A stretch of DNA of 34,508 nucleotides from an uncultured Oscillospiraceae bacterium (GCA_959596515.1 CAUFXR010000016.1:1-34508), one strand, 5' to 3'. Positions 23,807 through 32,853 are shown, counted from the first letter of the stretch. Numbers and translations: made by a program. The notes: generated by a model from the sequence alone, not told the origin.

Positions 23807-25318
23807 ATGAAACGCATACGAAAAATCCTATCCTTATTTTTAGCCACCGCCATGGCAGCCTCCTGTATGGCAGGCTGCAATAACAGTGCTGAAAACGCGG
23901 ACATGTCTTCCACGGGCTCTAAGCCATCTTCCAGCGCGGATTATGACATTTATATCTACAATTCCAAAGGAGAAAATGCGGAGCAATTCAAGGCTATGTG
24001 CGAGGCCTATACCGAGGAAACCGGCGTGAAAATCAAGCAGTTTTCTATTGGCTCCGGCCAGGATCACATGGAAACCCTAAGAGCGGAAATGGCTTCCAAA
24101 AACCCGCCTACGATTTTCTCCATCCAGGGTATTAAAGAACTTCCTGAATGGCAGGAAAGCGGACGCGTTCTGGATTTAAGCCAGGCCACTGATCCTGACT
24201 TTAAAAAGCTCGCTGAGGCCATTCCAGAAAATCTTTACCTGTCTACAGACGGCCAAATCAATTACGGCGTTCCTTATAACCTGGAGGGCTACGGATATCT
24301 GGTAGACAAACAGCTGATCACCGATATTTTCGGTGAGGAAAACACAGAGGCCTTTTTAAAGGATGCGAGAACCTCCACCTATGAGGAATTCGCCTCGCTG
24401 GTCGCGGCTCTGACCAGCTATATCAAAGAGGAAAAGCCATCTGAGGTAACTCTCTCCGGAAACACCTATTCTATGAATCCCACCAGATTGAATCTGGCCG
24501 CTAAGTTGGAGGGTGTTTTTTCTGTCGCGGGTTCTGAGAAATGGACTTACGGCGACCATACGATCAACGTAGCACTCGGCACGGTATTTACCTCCGCTGC
24601 TGAAGCCTCCAATGCTGACGACGCCAAGCTGGATACCCTGATCAATCCGCTTCGGAAATATGCACAAGCTCTGGATCTGATCACCTCAAACGCTGTAGGT
24701 GCCCGGGAACCCTCCTTTATCAACTCTACCACCAATGGTTATGATCAATCCATTCAAAACTTTGCGGACAGCAAAGCGGTATTCCTTCAGCAGGGCAACT
24801 GGGCCTACGGAAATATTGAAAAGGTTAATCCAGACCTTGCCAAGCGTCTGACTTTCCTTCCGGTCAAGATGCCTGTAGAGCAATCCGATATCACGGTAGA
24901 CGATATGACGGTGGAAAAATTCAACTCGTCAATTTCTGTTTACGTTCCTAACTTTTATGCGATCAACGCCCAGGCGACTGAGGAGCAGCAGCTTGCCGCC
25001 CAAAAATTCCTGGTATGGCTGAACACCTCGGAAACTGGTAAAAAATATATCACCGAGGAATTTAACTTTATTCCCTACGATGCCGGCGAAAACGATAAGC
25101 TGGACAATCCCTTAAGCCAGTCCATTTTGGAATATAAAAATCTGGGTGATATTCTACCCGCCGCATATCACGGCGCTCCCGCAAGCTGGTCCAGTGACGT
25201 GGTAGGGCTTTATTTGATGGAAAATTACCTTACCAAGGCGGAATGGACTCAGGAAGACTATAACAGCATCGCCCAATATGCGGTGGAGCAATGGAAAGAA
25301 ATGAAAAACGCCGCTTAA
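23807..25318 (+). CDS. ABC transporter extracellular solute-binding protein (CUT1-type)
   Basis: A 503-residue lipoprotein that should capture an oligosaccharide or similar solute outside the membrane and deliver it to the two permeases downstream. The type II signal ends in the lipobox MAGC (Cys24), followed by a Ser/Asn-rich linker. The mature part looks like family 1 binding proteins: EQFKAMCEAYTEETGVKI near the N terminus and FADSKAVFLQQGNWAYGNI in the middle. ATG at 23807 lies six bases after AGGAGGT. A hairpin separates it from the permeases, which would favour a higher level of the binding protein. The substrate cannot be told. Confidence 0.92.
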   Translation: MKRIRKILSLFLATAMAASCMAGCNNSAENADMSSTGSKPSSSADYDIYIYNSKGENAEQFKAMCEAYTEETGVKIKQFSIGSGQDHMETLRAEMASKNPPTIFSIQGIKELPEWQESGRVLDLSQATDPDFKKLAEAIPENLYLSTDGQINYGVPYNLEGYGYLVDKQLITDIFGEENTEAFLKDARTSTYEEFASLVAALTSYIKEEKPSEVTLSGNTYSMNPTRLNLAAKLEGVFSVAGSEKWTYGDHTINVALGTVFTSAAEASNADDAKLDTLINPLRKYAQALDLITSNAVGAREPSFINSTTNGYDQSIQNFADSKAVFLQQGNWAYGNIEKVNPDLAKRLTFLPVKMPVEQSDITVDDMTVEKFNSSISVYVPNFYAINAQATEEQQLAAQKFLVWLNTSETGKKYITEEFNFIPYDAGENDKLDNPLSQSILEYKNLGDILPAAYHGAPASWSSDVVGLYLMENYLTKAEWTQEDYNSIAQYAVEQWKEMKNAA

Positions 25319-25329
25319 GATATTTCCGT

Positions 25330-25372
25330 GGAAAGCGCTCGGAAACAGGCTTCGTTATCCGGGCGCTTTTCC
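25330..25372 (+). terminator. Intercistronic hairpin after the binding-protein gene
   Basis: GGAAAGCGCTCGG (25330-25342) pairs imperfectly with CCGGGCGCTTTTCC (25359-25372) and ends in four T. It probably works as a partial terminator or 3' stabiliser, letting some transcription into the permease genes. Confidence 0.55.
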
Positions 25373-25408
25373 CGACGCTTATGATTTTTTGAAACCAAGG
25401 AGATTGCT

Positions 25409-26302
25409 ATGGACCGCTATTATAAAAAATGGTTCTTCCCGTTAACCCTCCCTTCTATTCTTCTATTTGTCGTGGTAATTCTGGTTCCTTTTTTACTGGG
25501 CGCCCTATATTCATTTACCTCCTGGCGCGGAACCTATTTTTCCGGCGGAGGACTGTGGGAATCTTTTGTGGGCCTTCAGAATTATCAGGCCGCGTTCCAG
25601 AATCAAAAATTTCTGGATGCCTTCTGGTACACCATCAAATTCACTGTAATCGCGGTAATTTCCATCAATGTGGTGGCTTTGGCTCTGGCGCTGATGGTAA
25701 CCAAGATTTCCAGACTTTCAGGCATTTTCCGAACCATCTTTTTTCTGCCCAACATGCTGGGCGGACTGGCTTTGGGCTTTATTTGGCAGTTTATCTTTCA
25801 GATCGTATTTTCGCAAATTTTGTTCGGGCCGGAATCATTTCTGCCGATTCCCTTTTTACAGAACATGACCCAGGACAACACCAAGGCTCTGTTTGCTCTG
25901 GCGATTCTGGTAACTTGGCAAATGGCCGGATACATGATGATTATCTACATCACAGGCCTGAATAATATCCCCTATGATCTTTATGAGGCCGCGGAAATCG
26001 ACGGTGCTTCTGTATTCCAGCGCTTTCGGGTCATCACGCTCCCCATGCTCATGCCCGCCTTTACTGTGGTATTTTTTCTGACACTGGCCAATTGCTTTAA
26101 GCTGTTGGATCAAAACATCGCCCTCACAGATGGTGCTTTCGGCACCCGGATGCTGGCCACTCAGATTCTCAGAACCATTAAGGACACCACCCCGCCCAAC
26201 TATGGACAGGCCCAGGCACAAGCTGTTATTTTCTTTGTTTTGATTGCTGCAGTGACTTTAATCCAGGTGTCGGTTACGAAAAAGCGGGAGGTGGAAATGT
26301 AA
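25409..26302 (+). CDS. Sugar ABC transporter permease (MalF/UgpA type)
   Basis: First of two inner-membrane subunits of the importer. The 297-residue product has six hydrophobic segments and the EAA loop that contacts the ATPase, EAAEIDGASVFQRFRVITLP (about residues 192-211). Start ATG at 25409 follows AAGGAG. Its stop is followed at once by the second permease start. No ATPase gene is near, so a shared MsmX/MsiK-type ATPase encoded elsewhere is likely. Confidence 0.95.
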   Translation: MDRYYKKWFFPLTLPSILLFVVVILVPFLLGALYSFTSWRGTYFSGGGLWESFVGLQNYQAAFQNQKFLDAFWYTIKFTVIAVISINVVALALALMVTKISRLSGIFRTIFFLPNMLGGLALGFIWQFIFQIVFSQILFGPESFLPIPFLQNMTQDNTKALFALAILVTWQMAGYMMIIYITGLNNIPYDLYEAAEIDGASVFQRFRVITLPMLMPAFTVVFFLTLANCFKLLDQNIALTDGAFGTRMLATQILRTIKDTTPPNYGQAQAQAVIFFVLIAAVTLIQVSVTKKREVEM

Positions 26303-27136
26303 ATGAAAGCCAAACGGGCTTCCAAGGCGATTCTATACGTCGTATTAACCATCATAGCCTTATATACTCTCTCCCCTCTGGTGTTCCTGCTGATCAACTC
26401 CTTCAAGACCCAGCCTGAAATCGTCAGTGCGCCTCTAGCACTGCCTTCTTCCTGGAATTTTGGCCATCTAGTCAGCGCAGCGGAACAAATCAACTTTTGG
26501 AGGGCTCTGGCAATCACTGCCTTTGTCACCTTGATTTCCGTGGCGCTATTGGTGGTGGTCTCCTCCCTTTCCGCCTGGATGATGGTCAGAAACCACCGTC
26601 GCTTTTCCAACATCTTACTTTTGATGTTTACCGCCGCTATGCTGGTCCCCTTTCAAGCCGTGATGTACCCCTTAATCAGTTTGATGGAAAATCTCCAGTT
26701 AAAAAACTTGTTGGGTTTAATCATTATGTATGGAGGCTTCGGTTTAAGTCTTTCGGTTTTTCTGTACCACGGCTTCATCAAAAGCGTACCTCGCTCTGTA
26801 GAGGAAGCGGCGGTTATTGATGGTTGCAATATTTTCCAGCTGTTTTTTTTGATAGTATTTCCCCTTTTAAAATCCACCACTGTCACGGTGATCATTTTAA
26901 ACGCTATGTGGATTTGGAATGACTATCTGCTGCCATTTTTGGTTATTGGTAATTCTGACTTTAAAACCCTGACTCTGGAAATTTATTACGCAAAAATGCT
27001 TTCCGGACAGTACGGAAACCCTTGGGAATTAATTTTTCCCGCGGTTTTGGTTTCCATTATTCCCATCATCATCGTCTTTTTATCTTTACAAAAATATTTT
27101 GTCAAAGGTGTATCCGACGGTGCGGTGAAAATGTGA
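26303..27136 (+). CDS. Sugar ABC transporter permease (MalG/UgpE type)
   Basis: Second membrane subunit of the same importer; 277 residues, six hydrophobic segments, EAA loop EEAAVIDGCNIFQLFFLIVF (about residues 171-190). The C terminus ends GVSDGAVKM, typical of UgpE/MalG-like proteins. ATG at 26303 directly follows the previous stop codon, and the binding site GGAGGTGG lies in the last codons of the upstream gene. It is the last gene of the operon; no intrinsic terminator is seen behind it. Confidence 0.95.
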   Translation: MKAKRASKAILYVVLTIIALYTLSPLVFLLINSFKTQPEIVSAPLALPSSWNFGHLVSAAEQINFWRALAITAFVTLISVALLVVVSSLSAWMMVRNHRRFSNILLLMFTAAMLVPFQAVMYPLISLMENLQLKNLLGLIIMYGGFGLSLSVFLYHGFIKSVPRSVEEAAVIDGCNIFQLFFLIVFPLLKSTTVTVIILNAMWIWNDYLLPFLVIGNSDFKTLTLEIYYAKMLSGQYGNPWELIFPAVLVSIIPIIIVFLSLQKYFVKGVSDGAVKM

Positions 27137-27141
27137 AAATG

Positions 27142-27170
27142 GTAGTATCTCCGAGAGCGCGTAGTATCTC
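27142..27170. repeat. Short direct repeat GTAGTATCTC
   Basis: GTAGTATCTC occurs at 27142-27151 and 27161-27170, 19 bases apart, each followed by a GC-rich GAGCGCG/GAACGCG stretch. It lies right behind the last permease gene. Meaning unknown. Confidence 0.6.
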
Positions 27171-27260
27171 GAACGCGATAGGCCCAATAGGATAACCTCT
27201 TTTATCTTTATTTTGGCCTTGCCTTCTCAGTTGCTATATCAAATCTCAGAAAGAACAGAC

Positions 27261-27520
27261 TGATTTTTCCGGTTTCCCTGACCAATTTCCGGTCTACCCT
27301 GTTGATTTCCAGTGGCTTTTGTCAATTCCTAGCTTACCTGGTTGATTCTTGGTTCTCTTTGCTGATTTCTAACTTGCCCCATTAATTCTCGGTTCTCTTT
27401 TGCTGATTTTTATCTTGCCCGATTAACTCTTAGTTTTCTCTGCTAATTTCTAACTTTCCAGATTAACTCTTGATTTTCCTTGACAATTCTTGGCTTGCTT
27501 GCGGTTATGCCTTAGCTTTT
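27261..27520. repeat. Degenerate 20-bp tandem array, 12-13 units
   Basis: From 27261 the sequence repeats every 20 bases (twice 21-22) for 12-13 units. Aligned on the ATT core (27263, 27285, 27305, 27325 and so on to 27486), typical units are GTTGATTCTTGGTTCTCTTT (27341), GCTGATTTCTAACTTGCCCC (27361) and TGCTAATTTCTAACTTTCCA (27441). Alternate units are more alike, giving a 40-bp higher-order repeat from 27341 to 27500. Each unit also splits into two 10-base halves with T-runs in the same phase. The plus strand is rich in T and C and poor in G. No open frame is kept, since several periods are not multiples of three, and units are not conserved enough for CRISPR. The array lies between convergent transcripts. 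Confidence 0.8.
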
Positions 27521-27667
27521 CCAGGCCCAATCAGTTTTCACCAACTCGCCCCGATTTTCACGGAGATCGACCGAAAAAACACCATCCTACACAAAGCTAT
27601 CTGACATGGGTATCATCTGTCATCACCGCCGCTGACTCCGCTAAGGCGCTGTCTGAAACAGCGGCGC
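27521..27667. other. Spacer between the tandem array and the pfkA terminator
   Basis: No gene with a ribosome binding site. An inverted repeat, GCCGCTG at about 27629 with CAGCGGC at about 27659, is the only structure noticed. A plus-strand frame from 27490 runs through the terminator and into pfkA antisense, so I do not call it. Confidence 0.4.
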
Positions 27668-27711
27668 AAAAAAATCGCCATCCGAAATTACCTTTCGGAT
27701 GGCGATTTTTT
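27668..27711. terminator. Terminator of pfkA, bidirectional
   Basis: A perfect 13-bp stem (27675-27687 with 27693-27705) around TTACC is flanked by A7 and T6. It ends pfkA on the minus strand and would stop plus-strand transcription as well. Confidence 0.92.
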
Positions 27712-27721
27712 GAATGTTCCA

Positions 27722-28801
27722 TCAGCAATCGCCGAAAGAGACACCGATCTGTCTAGCTGCTTGTACAACGTCTGAATCCTTCGGCACGACTTTAAGCTTT
27801 CCGGCGACCTCCTCTAGAGGAACCGGAACGATATCAGTACCCCGCAGAGCCACCATATTACCGTAATTCTTGTTAATAATCAACTGAGCCGCCGCGGCTC
27901 CCAACCGAGTAGCCAAGGTACGGTCAAAGGGGCAGGGGCTTCCCCCTCTCTGAAAGTGGCCAGGTACGGTAACCCGGACTTCCTGGCCCAAGGCGGTCTG
28001 TAATTCTTCTGAAAGCTGATAGGAAATACTGGGATACTTCCGATTTGCCAGTTTGGCTTTCAGTTCCTTTTTCGTCAAAAGAGAATCCTCTTTGGAGATC
28101 GCTCCTTCCGCTACCGCTAAAATCGAGAACCGTTTACCGGCAGCATTTCGTTTTTCGATAGCGCGGATAATATACTTATTTTCGTAGGGAATCTCCGGAA
28201 TTAAAATAACATCGGCGCCCCCGGCGATACCCGCTTCCAAAGTGAGCCATCCAGCCTTGTGGCCCATCAGTTCTACGATAAATACCCTTCCGTGAGAAGT
28301 GGCGGTAGTATGAATACAATCCAGCACGTTGGTGGCGATATTTACAGCGCTTTGAAAGCCAAAGGTTTTATCTGTTCCCCACAAATCGTTATCGATGGTT
28401 TTAGGCATGGTAACCACGTTTAACCCTTCCTCTCGAAGCAGGTTTGCCGTTTTATGGGTACCATTGCCGCCTAAAATCACCAAACAGTCCAGCTTCAGCT
28501 TTTTATAAGTGGCTTTCATGGCTTTTACTTTATCCACACTGTTTTCATCCACCACCCGCATCAGCTTGAACGGCTGACGGGAAGTTCCCAAAATCGTACC
28601 TCCCAGGCACAAAATTCCGGAAAAATCTTCCCGGTTCATAAGTTGGTAGTCCCCCTCAATCAGACCACGATAGCCATCCCGAAGGCCGTAAAGTTCCACA
28701 TCTTTGTCATAATGCTCATAAAGTGCTTTGGCTACTCCGTGCAGGGCAGCGTTTAAACCCTGACAGTCGCCTCCGCTTGTCAATAATCCGATTCTCTTCA
28801 T
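27722..28801 (-). CDS. pfkA: 6-phosphofructokinase (mixed-substrate group)
   Basis: Phosphorylates fructose 6-phosphate to the 1,6-bisphosphate in glycolysis. The 359-residue product starts with MKRIGLLTSGGDCQGLNAAL, the nucleotide-binding loop. The phosphoryl-donor site reads GGNGT (111-115) and the catalytic loop PKTIDND (133-139). Gly at the position of E. coli Gly104 points to ATP, whereas the Lys in PKTIDND is shared with PPi enzymes; this combination belongs to the mixed-substrate group (TIGR02483-like). The aspartate of GGDG is replaced by Asn113. ATG at 28801 is preferred over an extension to 28831, although its AAAGGAT lies a little far upstream. Confidence 0.93.
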   Translation of the reverse strand: MKRIGLLTSGGDCQGLNAALHGVAKALYEHYDKDVELYGLRDGYRGLIEGDYQLMNREDFSGILCLGGTILGTSRQPFKLMRVVDENSVDKVKAMKATYKKLKLDCLVILGGNGTHKTANLLREEGLNVVTMPKTIDNDLWGTDKTFGFQSAVNIATNVLDCIHTTATSHGRVFIVELMGHKAGWLTLEAGIAGGADVILIPEIPYENKYIIRAIEKRNAAGKRFSILAVAEGAISKEDSLLTKKELKAKLANRKYPSISYQLSEELQTALGQEVRVTVPGHFQRGGSPCPFDRTLATRLGAAAAQLIINKNYGNMVALRGTDIVPVPLEEVAGKLKVVPKDSDVVQAARQIGVSFGDC

Positions 28802-29154
28802 TTTATAACCATATCCTTTCCGCTGCGCCACAAGGCACCAAAGAAATCAGAAATAAAGGACCTCGCGCCGCAAAGTAAAAATCCATTCAAAATAGCTCTC
28901 GGAAATCAAACCCTCAAAATCAGGCCCGATTATGTTGCGGGAAAACATTAAAGGCAAGGATCACCGCCTCGGCTAGCGCTGTTATTCGGAAGCTCTCCTT
29001 TAATAGGTTTTGAAGTCTATGAAACATTTTTTGTCACCGAATCAGTCCTCAATAGCTGGGTTTTCCGCAATATACAGACCCAAAGGGAAAGCAAGAAAAA
29101 TTCCAGCCTTATTATCCTGTTTTCCGCTAATTCGCCGCGTTTTCCTCTGATCTG
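28802..29154. other. Spacer between ppk1 and pfkA
   Basis: 353 bp on the same-strand path from ppk1 to pfkA. It holds the pfkA promoter candidate, an inverted pair ATTAAAGG (28947-28954) and CCTTTAAT (28996-29003) that flanks its -35, and no clear terminator for ppk1. No other gene seen. Confidence 0.45.
28929..28957 (-). promoter_or_regulatory. Candidate promoter of pfkA
   Basis: Minus strand TTGCCT (28957-28952), a 17-base spacer and CATAAT (28934-28929), giving a leader of about 120 nt. Confidence 0.5.
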
Positions 29155-31287
29155 TTAGTCTTCCAGTTCCCGCTGATCAAAAGTAGGCGCCTTTTTCGGT
29201 ACATAGGGCTTCTTTTCGTCGATAACCTGCTTTGCCTCTAACGCTTCTTTCGCCAAGCGGGCAAACTCTGTTTGACTGTTGATTACCGCCTTACCCCGCT
29301 TGTCAATATGGGCGTAAGTAGTATCGGGCTGTTGAGTTCTGGCATTGACCGTATCGCTTAGCATCAGGTCTAAAATACCAAAAGCTCGCTCTTTCAAGTC
29401 CTGATCGTCAACAGGAAATACCAGTTCTACCCGACGATCCAGATTTCTGGGCATCCAGTCGGCGGAGCCCATATAGATTTTAGGATTCCCCGCGTTTTCG
29501 AATTTAAAAATTCTACTGTGCTCTAAAAGCTGACCAACAATGCTGTACACCGTGATGTTTTCACTGACTCCCGGCAAACCGGGAATCAGGCAGCAGATTC
29601 CCCGGACAATCAGCTTAATTTCCACTCCAGCCTGAGAAGCTTCATACAGAAGCCGGATAATATTGGGATCTACCAAGGAATTGACCTTTACAGTGATTCC
29701 GCTGGAAAGACCCTTTCTGGCGTTTTCTGTCTCGTTACGGATCATTCGTTCAAAAAAGTTCCGCATTCCGCCAGGCGCTACAATCATTTTATGATATTGG
29801 GGCGGAATCGAATAGCCGGTAAGCACGTTGAACAGAGAGGAAGCATCCACGCCGAACAGATCTTTACAGGTGAACATGCCGATATCCGTATAAAAACGGG
29901 CGGTGGAATCGTTGTAGTTTCCGGTTCCCATATGAAGATACCGGCGGATACCACCTTCCTCCTTACGGACCACCAGCAAGATTTTACAGTGGGTCTTTAA
30001 CCCTGTCAGTCCGTAAATCACATGACAGCCCGCGTGTTCCAGCTTTTTCGCCCAGTTGATATTGTTTTCCTCGTCGAACCGTGCTTTCAGTTCTACCAAC
30101 ACGGTGACTTGCTTCCCGTTTTCCGCAGCTTTAATCAGGGCGGCGATGATGGGAGAATTGCCGCTGACCCGGTAAAGAGTCTGCTTAATTGCCAGCACAT
30201 CCGGATCGGAAGCCGCTGTAGTGACAAAATCCACCACAGCGTTAAAGCTTTCATAGGGATGGTGGACCATGCGATCCTTTTCCCGAATGGCCTCGAAGAT
30301 GTCGTCATAACCCCAGAAATCCGCCGGAGGATTCACCGGCTGAATCCGTTTGAAGTGCAGCTGGTCGTAACCGTCAATACCGGCAAACTTGGAAAGATAA
30401 GTTAGGTCAATGGGCCCCGGAAGCTCATAGATTCCCTTTTTGGGCACATCCAGCATTTTTACCAGGAAGTCTTTGGTCTCAGGATCGCATTTCTGTAAAA
30501 TCTCAAGCCGCACCGGTCGGCCCCGCTTCCGTTTTTTGATGGATTTCTCAATGGCTTGCATCAGATCAGCGGACTCCTCATCGATATCCAGATCAGAGTT
30601 CCGAGTCACACGAAAGGGACAAGACGCTTTGATTTCATAAAGCTCAAACAGCTGAGGTAGCTTTTCCGTAATGATATCCTCGAGCAAAATAAAGGCTCGG
30701 CCGTCGGCGCAGGGCACCTCCAGAAAGCGCTTTAAGATAGACGGCACCTGTACCACCGCGAACATATTCTCATCCTTATTCCGCAGCCGGACGGCAATAT
30801 TCAAGCTTTTATTGGCTAGCAGTGGAAACGGACGGCTGGTATCCACGGCCAAAGGCGTCAGCACGGGAAACAAAACTTTATCAAAGTACTCATCTACATG
30901 ACGGCGCTGCCTTGTCTCCAGCTCCTCCGGCTTTAAAAACAAAATCTGGTGCTTTTTCAGCGCCGGGAGAATGGAACGGTGCAGACAGTTGTATTGCTTT
31001 TCCGCGAACGCGTGAATCTTTTCGGAAAGTTGTACCATCAATTCCTGGGGCGTCAAGCCGGAATCGTCGGGCTTAACATACTTGGAATAAATCTGCTCCA
31101 TAACGCCCGCTACCCGCACCATAAAAAACTCATCCAGATTCGAGGCCGTGATGGAGAGAAAATTCAGACGCTCCATGATGGGATTTTCCTTTTCAAAGGC
31201 CTCCTCCAGCACTCGAAAATTAAAATCCAACCAGCTAAGTTCCCGGTTGTGATAGGGATATTTGATCTCCTGTTCTAATTTATTCAT
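29155..31287 (-). CDS. ppk1: Polyphosphate kinase 1
   Basis: Reversibly makes polyphosphate from ATP. The 710-residue product has the four-part PPK1 layout: an N-terminal domain (YHNRELSWLDFNFRVLEEA), a head domain, and two phospholipase-D-like domains. The phosphorylated His lies in YLHMGTGNYND, and the second His motif in EHSRIFKFEN. Conserved KQTLYRV and ELKARFDEENN stretches are present. Start ATG at 31287 follows GGGGGG. It begins 12 bases after the ppx-like gene, so the two form one operon. Confidence 0.96.
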   Translation of the reverse strand: MNKLEQEIKYPYHNRELSWLDFNFRVLEEAFEKENPIMERLNFLSITASNLDEFFMVRVAGVMEQIYSKYVKPDDSGLTPQELMVQLSEKIHAFAEKQYNCLHRSILPALKKHQILFLKPEELETRQRRHVDEYFDKVLFPVLTPLAVDTSRPFPLLANKSLNIAVRLRNKDENMFAVVQVPSILKRFLEVPCADGRAFILLEDIITEKLPQLFELYEIKASCPFRVTRNSDLDIDEESADLMQAIEKSIKKRKRGRPVRLEILQKCDPETKDFLVKMLDVPKKGIYELPGPIDLTYLSKFAGIDGYDQLHFKRIQPVNPPADFWGYDDIFEAIREKDRMVHHPYESFNAVVDFVTTAASDPDVLAIKQTLYRVSGNSPIIAALIKAAENGKQVTVLVELKARFDEENNINWAKKLEHAGCHVIYGLTGLKTHCKILLVVRKEEGGIRRYLHMGTGNYNDSTARFYTDIGMFTCKDLFGVDASSLFNVLTGYSIPPQYHKMIVAPGGMRNFFERMIRNETENARKGLSSGITVKVNSLVDPNIIRLLYEASQAGVEIKLIVRGICCLIPGLPGVSENITVYSIVGQLLEHSRIFKFENAGNPKIYMGSADWMPRNLDRRVELVFPVDDQDLKERAFGILDLMLSDTVNARTQQPDTTYAHIDKRGKAVINSQTEFARLAKEALEAKQVIDEKKPYVPKKAPTFDQRELED

Positions 31288-31299
31288 CGGTTTCCCCCC

Positions 31300-32853
31300 C
31301 TAAAACATAAGCGTTTTCATGGTAAACTGCGGCTTAATGCCAAATACTTCCTCAAAGAAAGGAGCGCATTCCTCAAAAGCCCACTGCTCTAAATGCATGT
31401 CCTCATCGCTGACACCAGTTAGGGTTAAAATCTCATCCTTAAGACGGACGTTCAGGCTTTGCAGCTTTTGTTTCTGAGATCGGTCTAAAGCGTTGGCAAG
31501 GCGCAGAATCGCCACCAGCTTATCCACAAACAAACGGTTCTTTTCCGTTAGCTTCTGATATTCCTGGTCGTCGTAGTCCGGCACGGAAAACTCGCAATAG
31601 CTGGCGATAATTCCGATCAGATTGACCTCCTCCTGCGTCATACCGTAAATATCCGAGTTCTTAATCAAATCGTAAGTAGAGAGCAAATGGTTCTTCGAAT
31701 TGACATAATACCCTATCTCATGAAGAATGGCCGCCAGCTCCAGCAGCAGTCGCTTTTTGGGGCCCATTCCATGATGCTTTTTCATCTTATCAAATATTTT
31801 TAAAGCGTAATCCCTGGTGACAAGATCATGGGCACGGCTGGCGCCGTAATGCTCCACCATCTGGAAGGCGCAGGAAATGGCGTTTTCCCGCACCTGATCA
31901 TCATAGGCTCCTTTACATTTGGAAAACAAAAGCTGACGAATCACAGCATCCCACAGCTCTACCTTGGGACAGATGATCTTTTTCGCCAGGGTACATTCCA
32001 GCAGGTGTCGACAGATCGCCAGGGAAAAATAAAGAATTTCCGCCTGGTTTTCGCTGAGCTGATACTGCTCGCTAATCTGTTCCTTCGTCATTACCCGGAT
32101 TTGATGGTAAGCCTCTTCCAGCTTTTTCGCGTTAATAACGTACCGGCCTTTTTCCAAAGGCGCTCCGCAAAGTTTTGCAATCAGCTCGATCTCGCTGCCG
32201 GTCAGAACCATATTATTCAGTTTTTCCAGATACGTCGGCACCTGGATTCTCCCCAAAGTGCTAGCCAAGTACTCATGAAGCACCTGGTAAAACTCCTCCG
32301 TCCTATCTTGGATGCCGCTTAACAAATCGTGGAGTTTTAAGGATCCCATCGCGATATTTTGGGAAAAAACCACGCTTTTCTGGTCATAAATGGCAAGTCC
32401 AATAGAACCGGTACCAATATAAGAAATTAGAGCTGTGTCAATTTTTTCACTGGAATCCTGCATGACTCCGTTCAGAATTTCCGAGTAAATCAGGGTTTTC
32501 TCCTGGTCGTCCTCTAAAACCTCGATGGCCATATCGTTCTGAATTTTAATCTGGTCCACCACATAGGCCCGATTTTGTGCCTCGCGCAAAACCGACGTGG
32601 CTACTATCTTATACTGCGTAACGCCGTATTCCAGCATGATCTGGGCGTATCCCCTCAGCACCGAGATCATTTCCTTCAGGCTGTCAAAGCTAATTTTTCC
32701 TGTGGAAAACACCTCGTGGCCTATTTGAGTTGGATATCTGAGCACATCAATATCGGTAATGGCGCCGTCACAAAGCTGGGAAACCCGCATTTGAATCAGG
32801 CTCGAACCGATATCGATCACCGCTACCGCTTTTCCCCGCCGTTTCTTATTCAT
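31300..32853 (-). CDS. ppx: Ppx/GppA-family phosphatase with HD-type C-terminal domain
   Basis: A 517-residue protein of the exopolyphosphatase/pppGpp phosphohydrolase type. The N-terminal ASKHA-fold half starts AVIDIGSSLIQM; the second half (about 320-500) is an HD-like helical domain, with LHEIGYYVNSKNHLLS where His-Asp is replaced by His-Glu. The phosphate-binding loop that is normally DIGGGS reads YIGTGS (145-150), and the glycine before the catalytic glutamate is changed (LEDDQEKTLIY, 113-123). Catalytic power is therefore uncertain. ATG at 32853 follows GGGAG. It lies upstream of ppk1 and has a strong promoter. Confidence 0.87.
   Translation of the reverse strand: MNKKRRGKAVAVIDIGSSLIQMRVSQLCDGAITDIDVLRYPTQIGHEVFSTGKISFDSLKEMISVLRGYAQIMLEYGVTQYKIVATSVLREAQNRAYVVDQIKIQNDMAIEVLEDDQEKTLIYSEILNGVMQDSSEKIDTALISYIGTGSIGLAIYDQKSVVFSQNIAMGSLKLHDLLSGIQDRTEEFYQVLHEYLASTLGRIQVPTYLEKLNNMVLTGSEIELIAKLCGAPLEKGRYVINAKKLEEAYHQIRVMTKEQISEQYQLSENQAEILYFSLAICRHLLECTLAKKIICPKVELWDAVIRQLLFSKCKGAYDDQVRENAISCAFQMVEHYGASRAHDLVTRDYALKIFDKMKKHHGMGPKKRLLLELAAILHEIGYYVNSKNHLLSTYDLIKNSDIYGMTQEEVNLIGIIASYCEFSVPDYDDQEYQKLTEKNRLFVDKLVAILRLANALDRSQKQKLQSLNVRLKDEILTLTGVSDEDMHLEQWAFEECAPFFEEVFGIKPQFTMKTLMF

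Noticed and set aside
27261..27520. CRISPR array
   Set aside because: Units are continuous and degenerate, with no split into constant repeats and variable spacers, and no cas genes are present.
27490..27756. Plus-strand frame of 88 codons
   Set aside because: It starts in the tandem array, crosses a perfect bidirectional terminator and ends antisense to pfkA.
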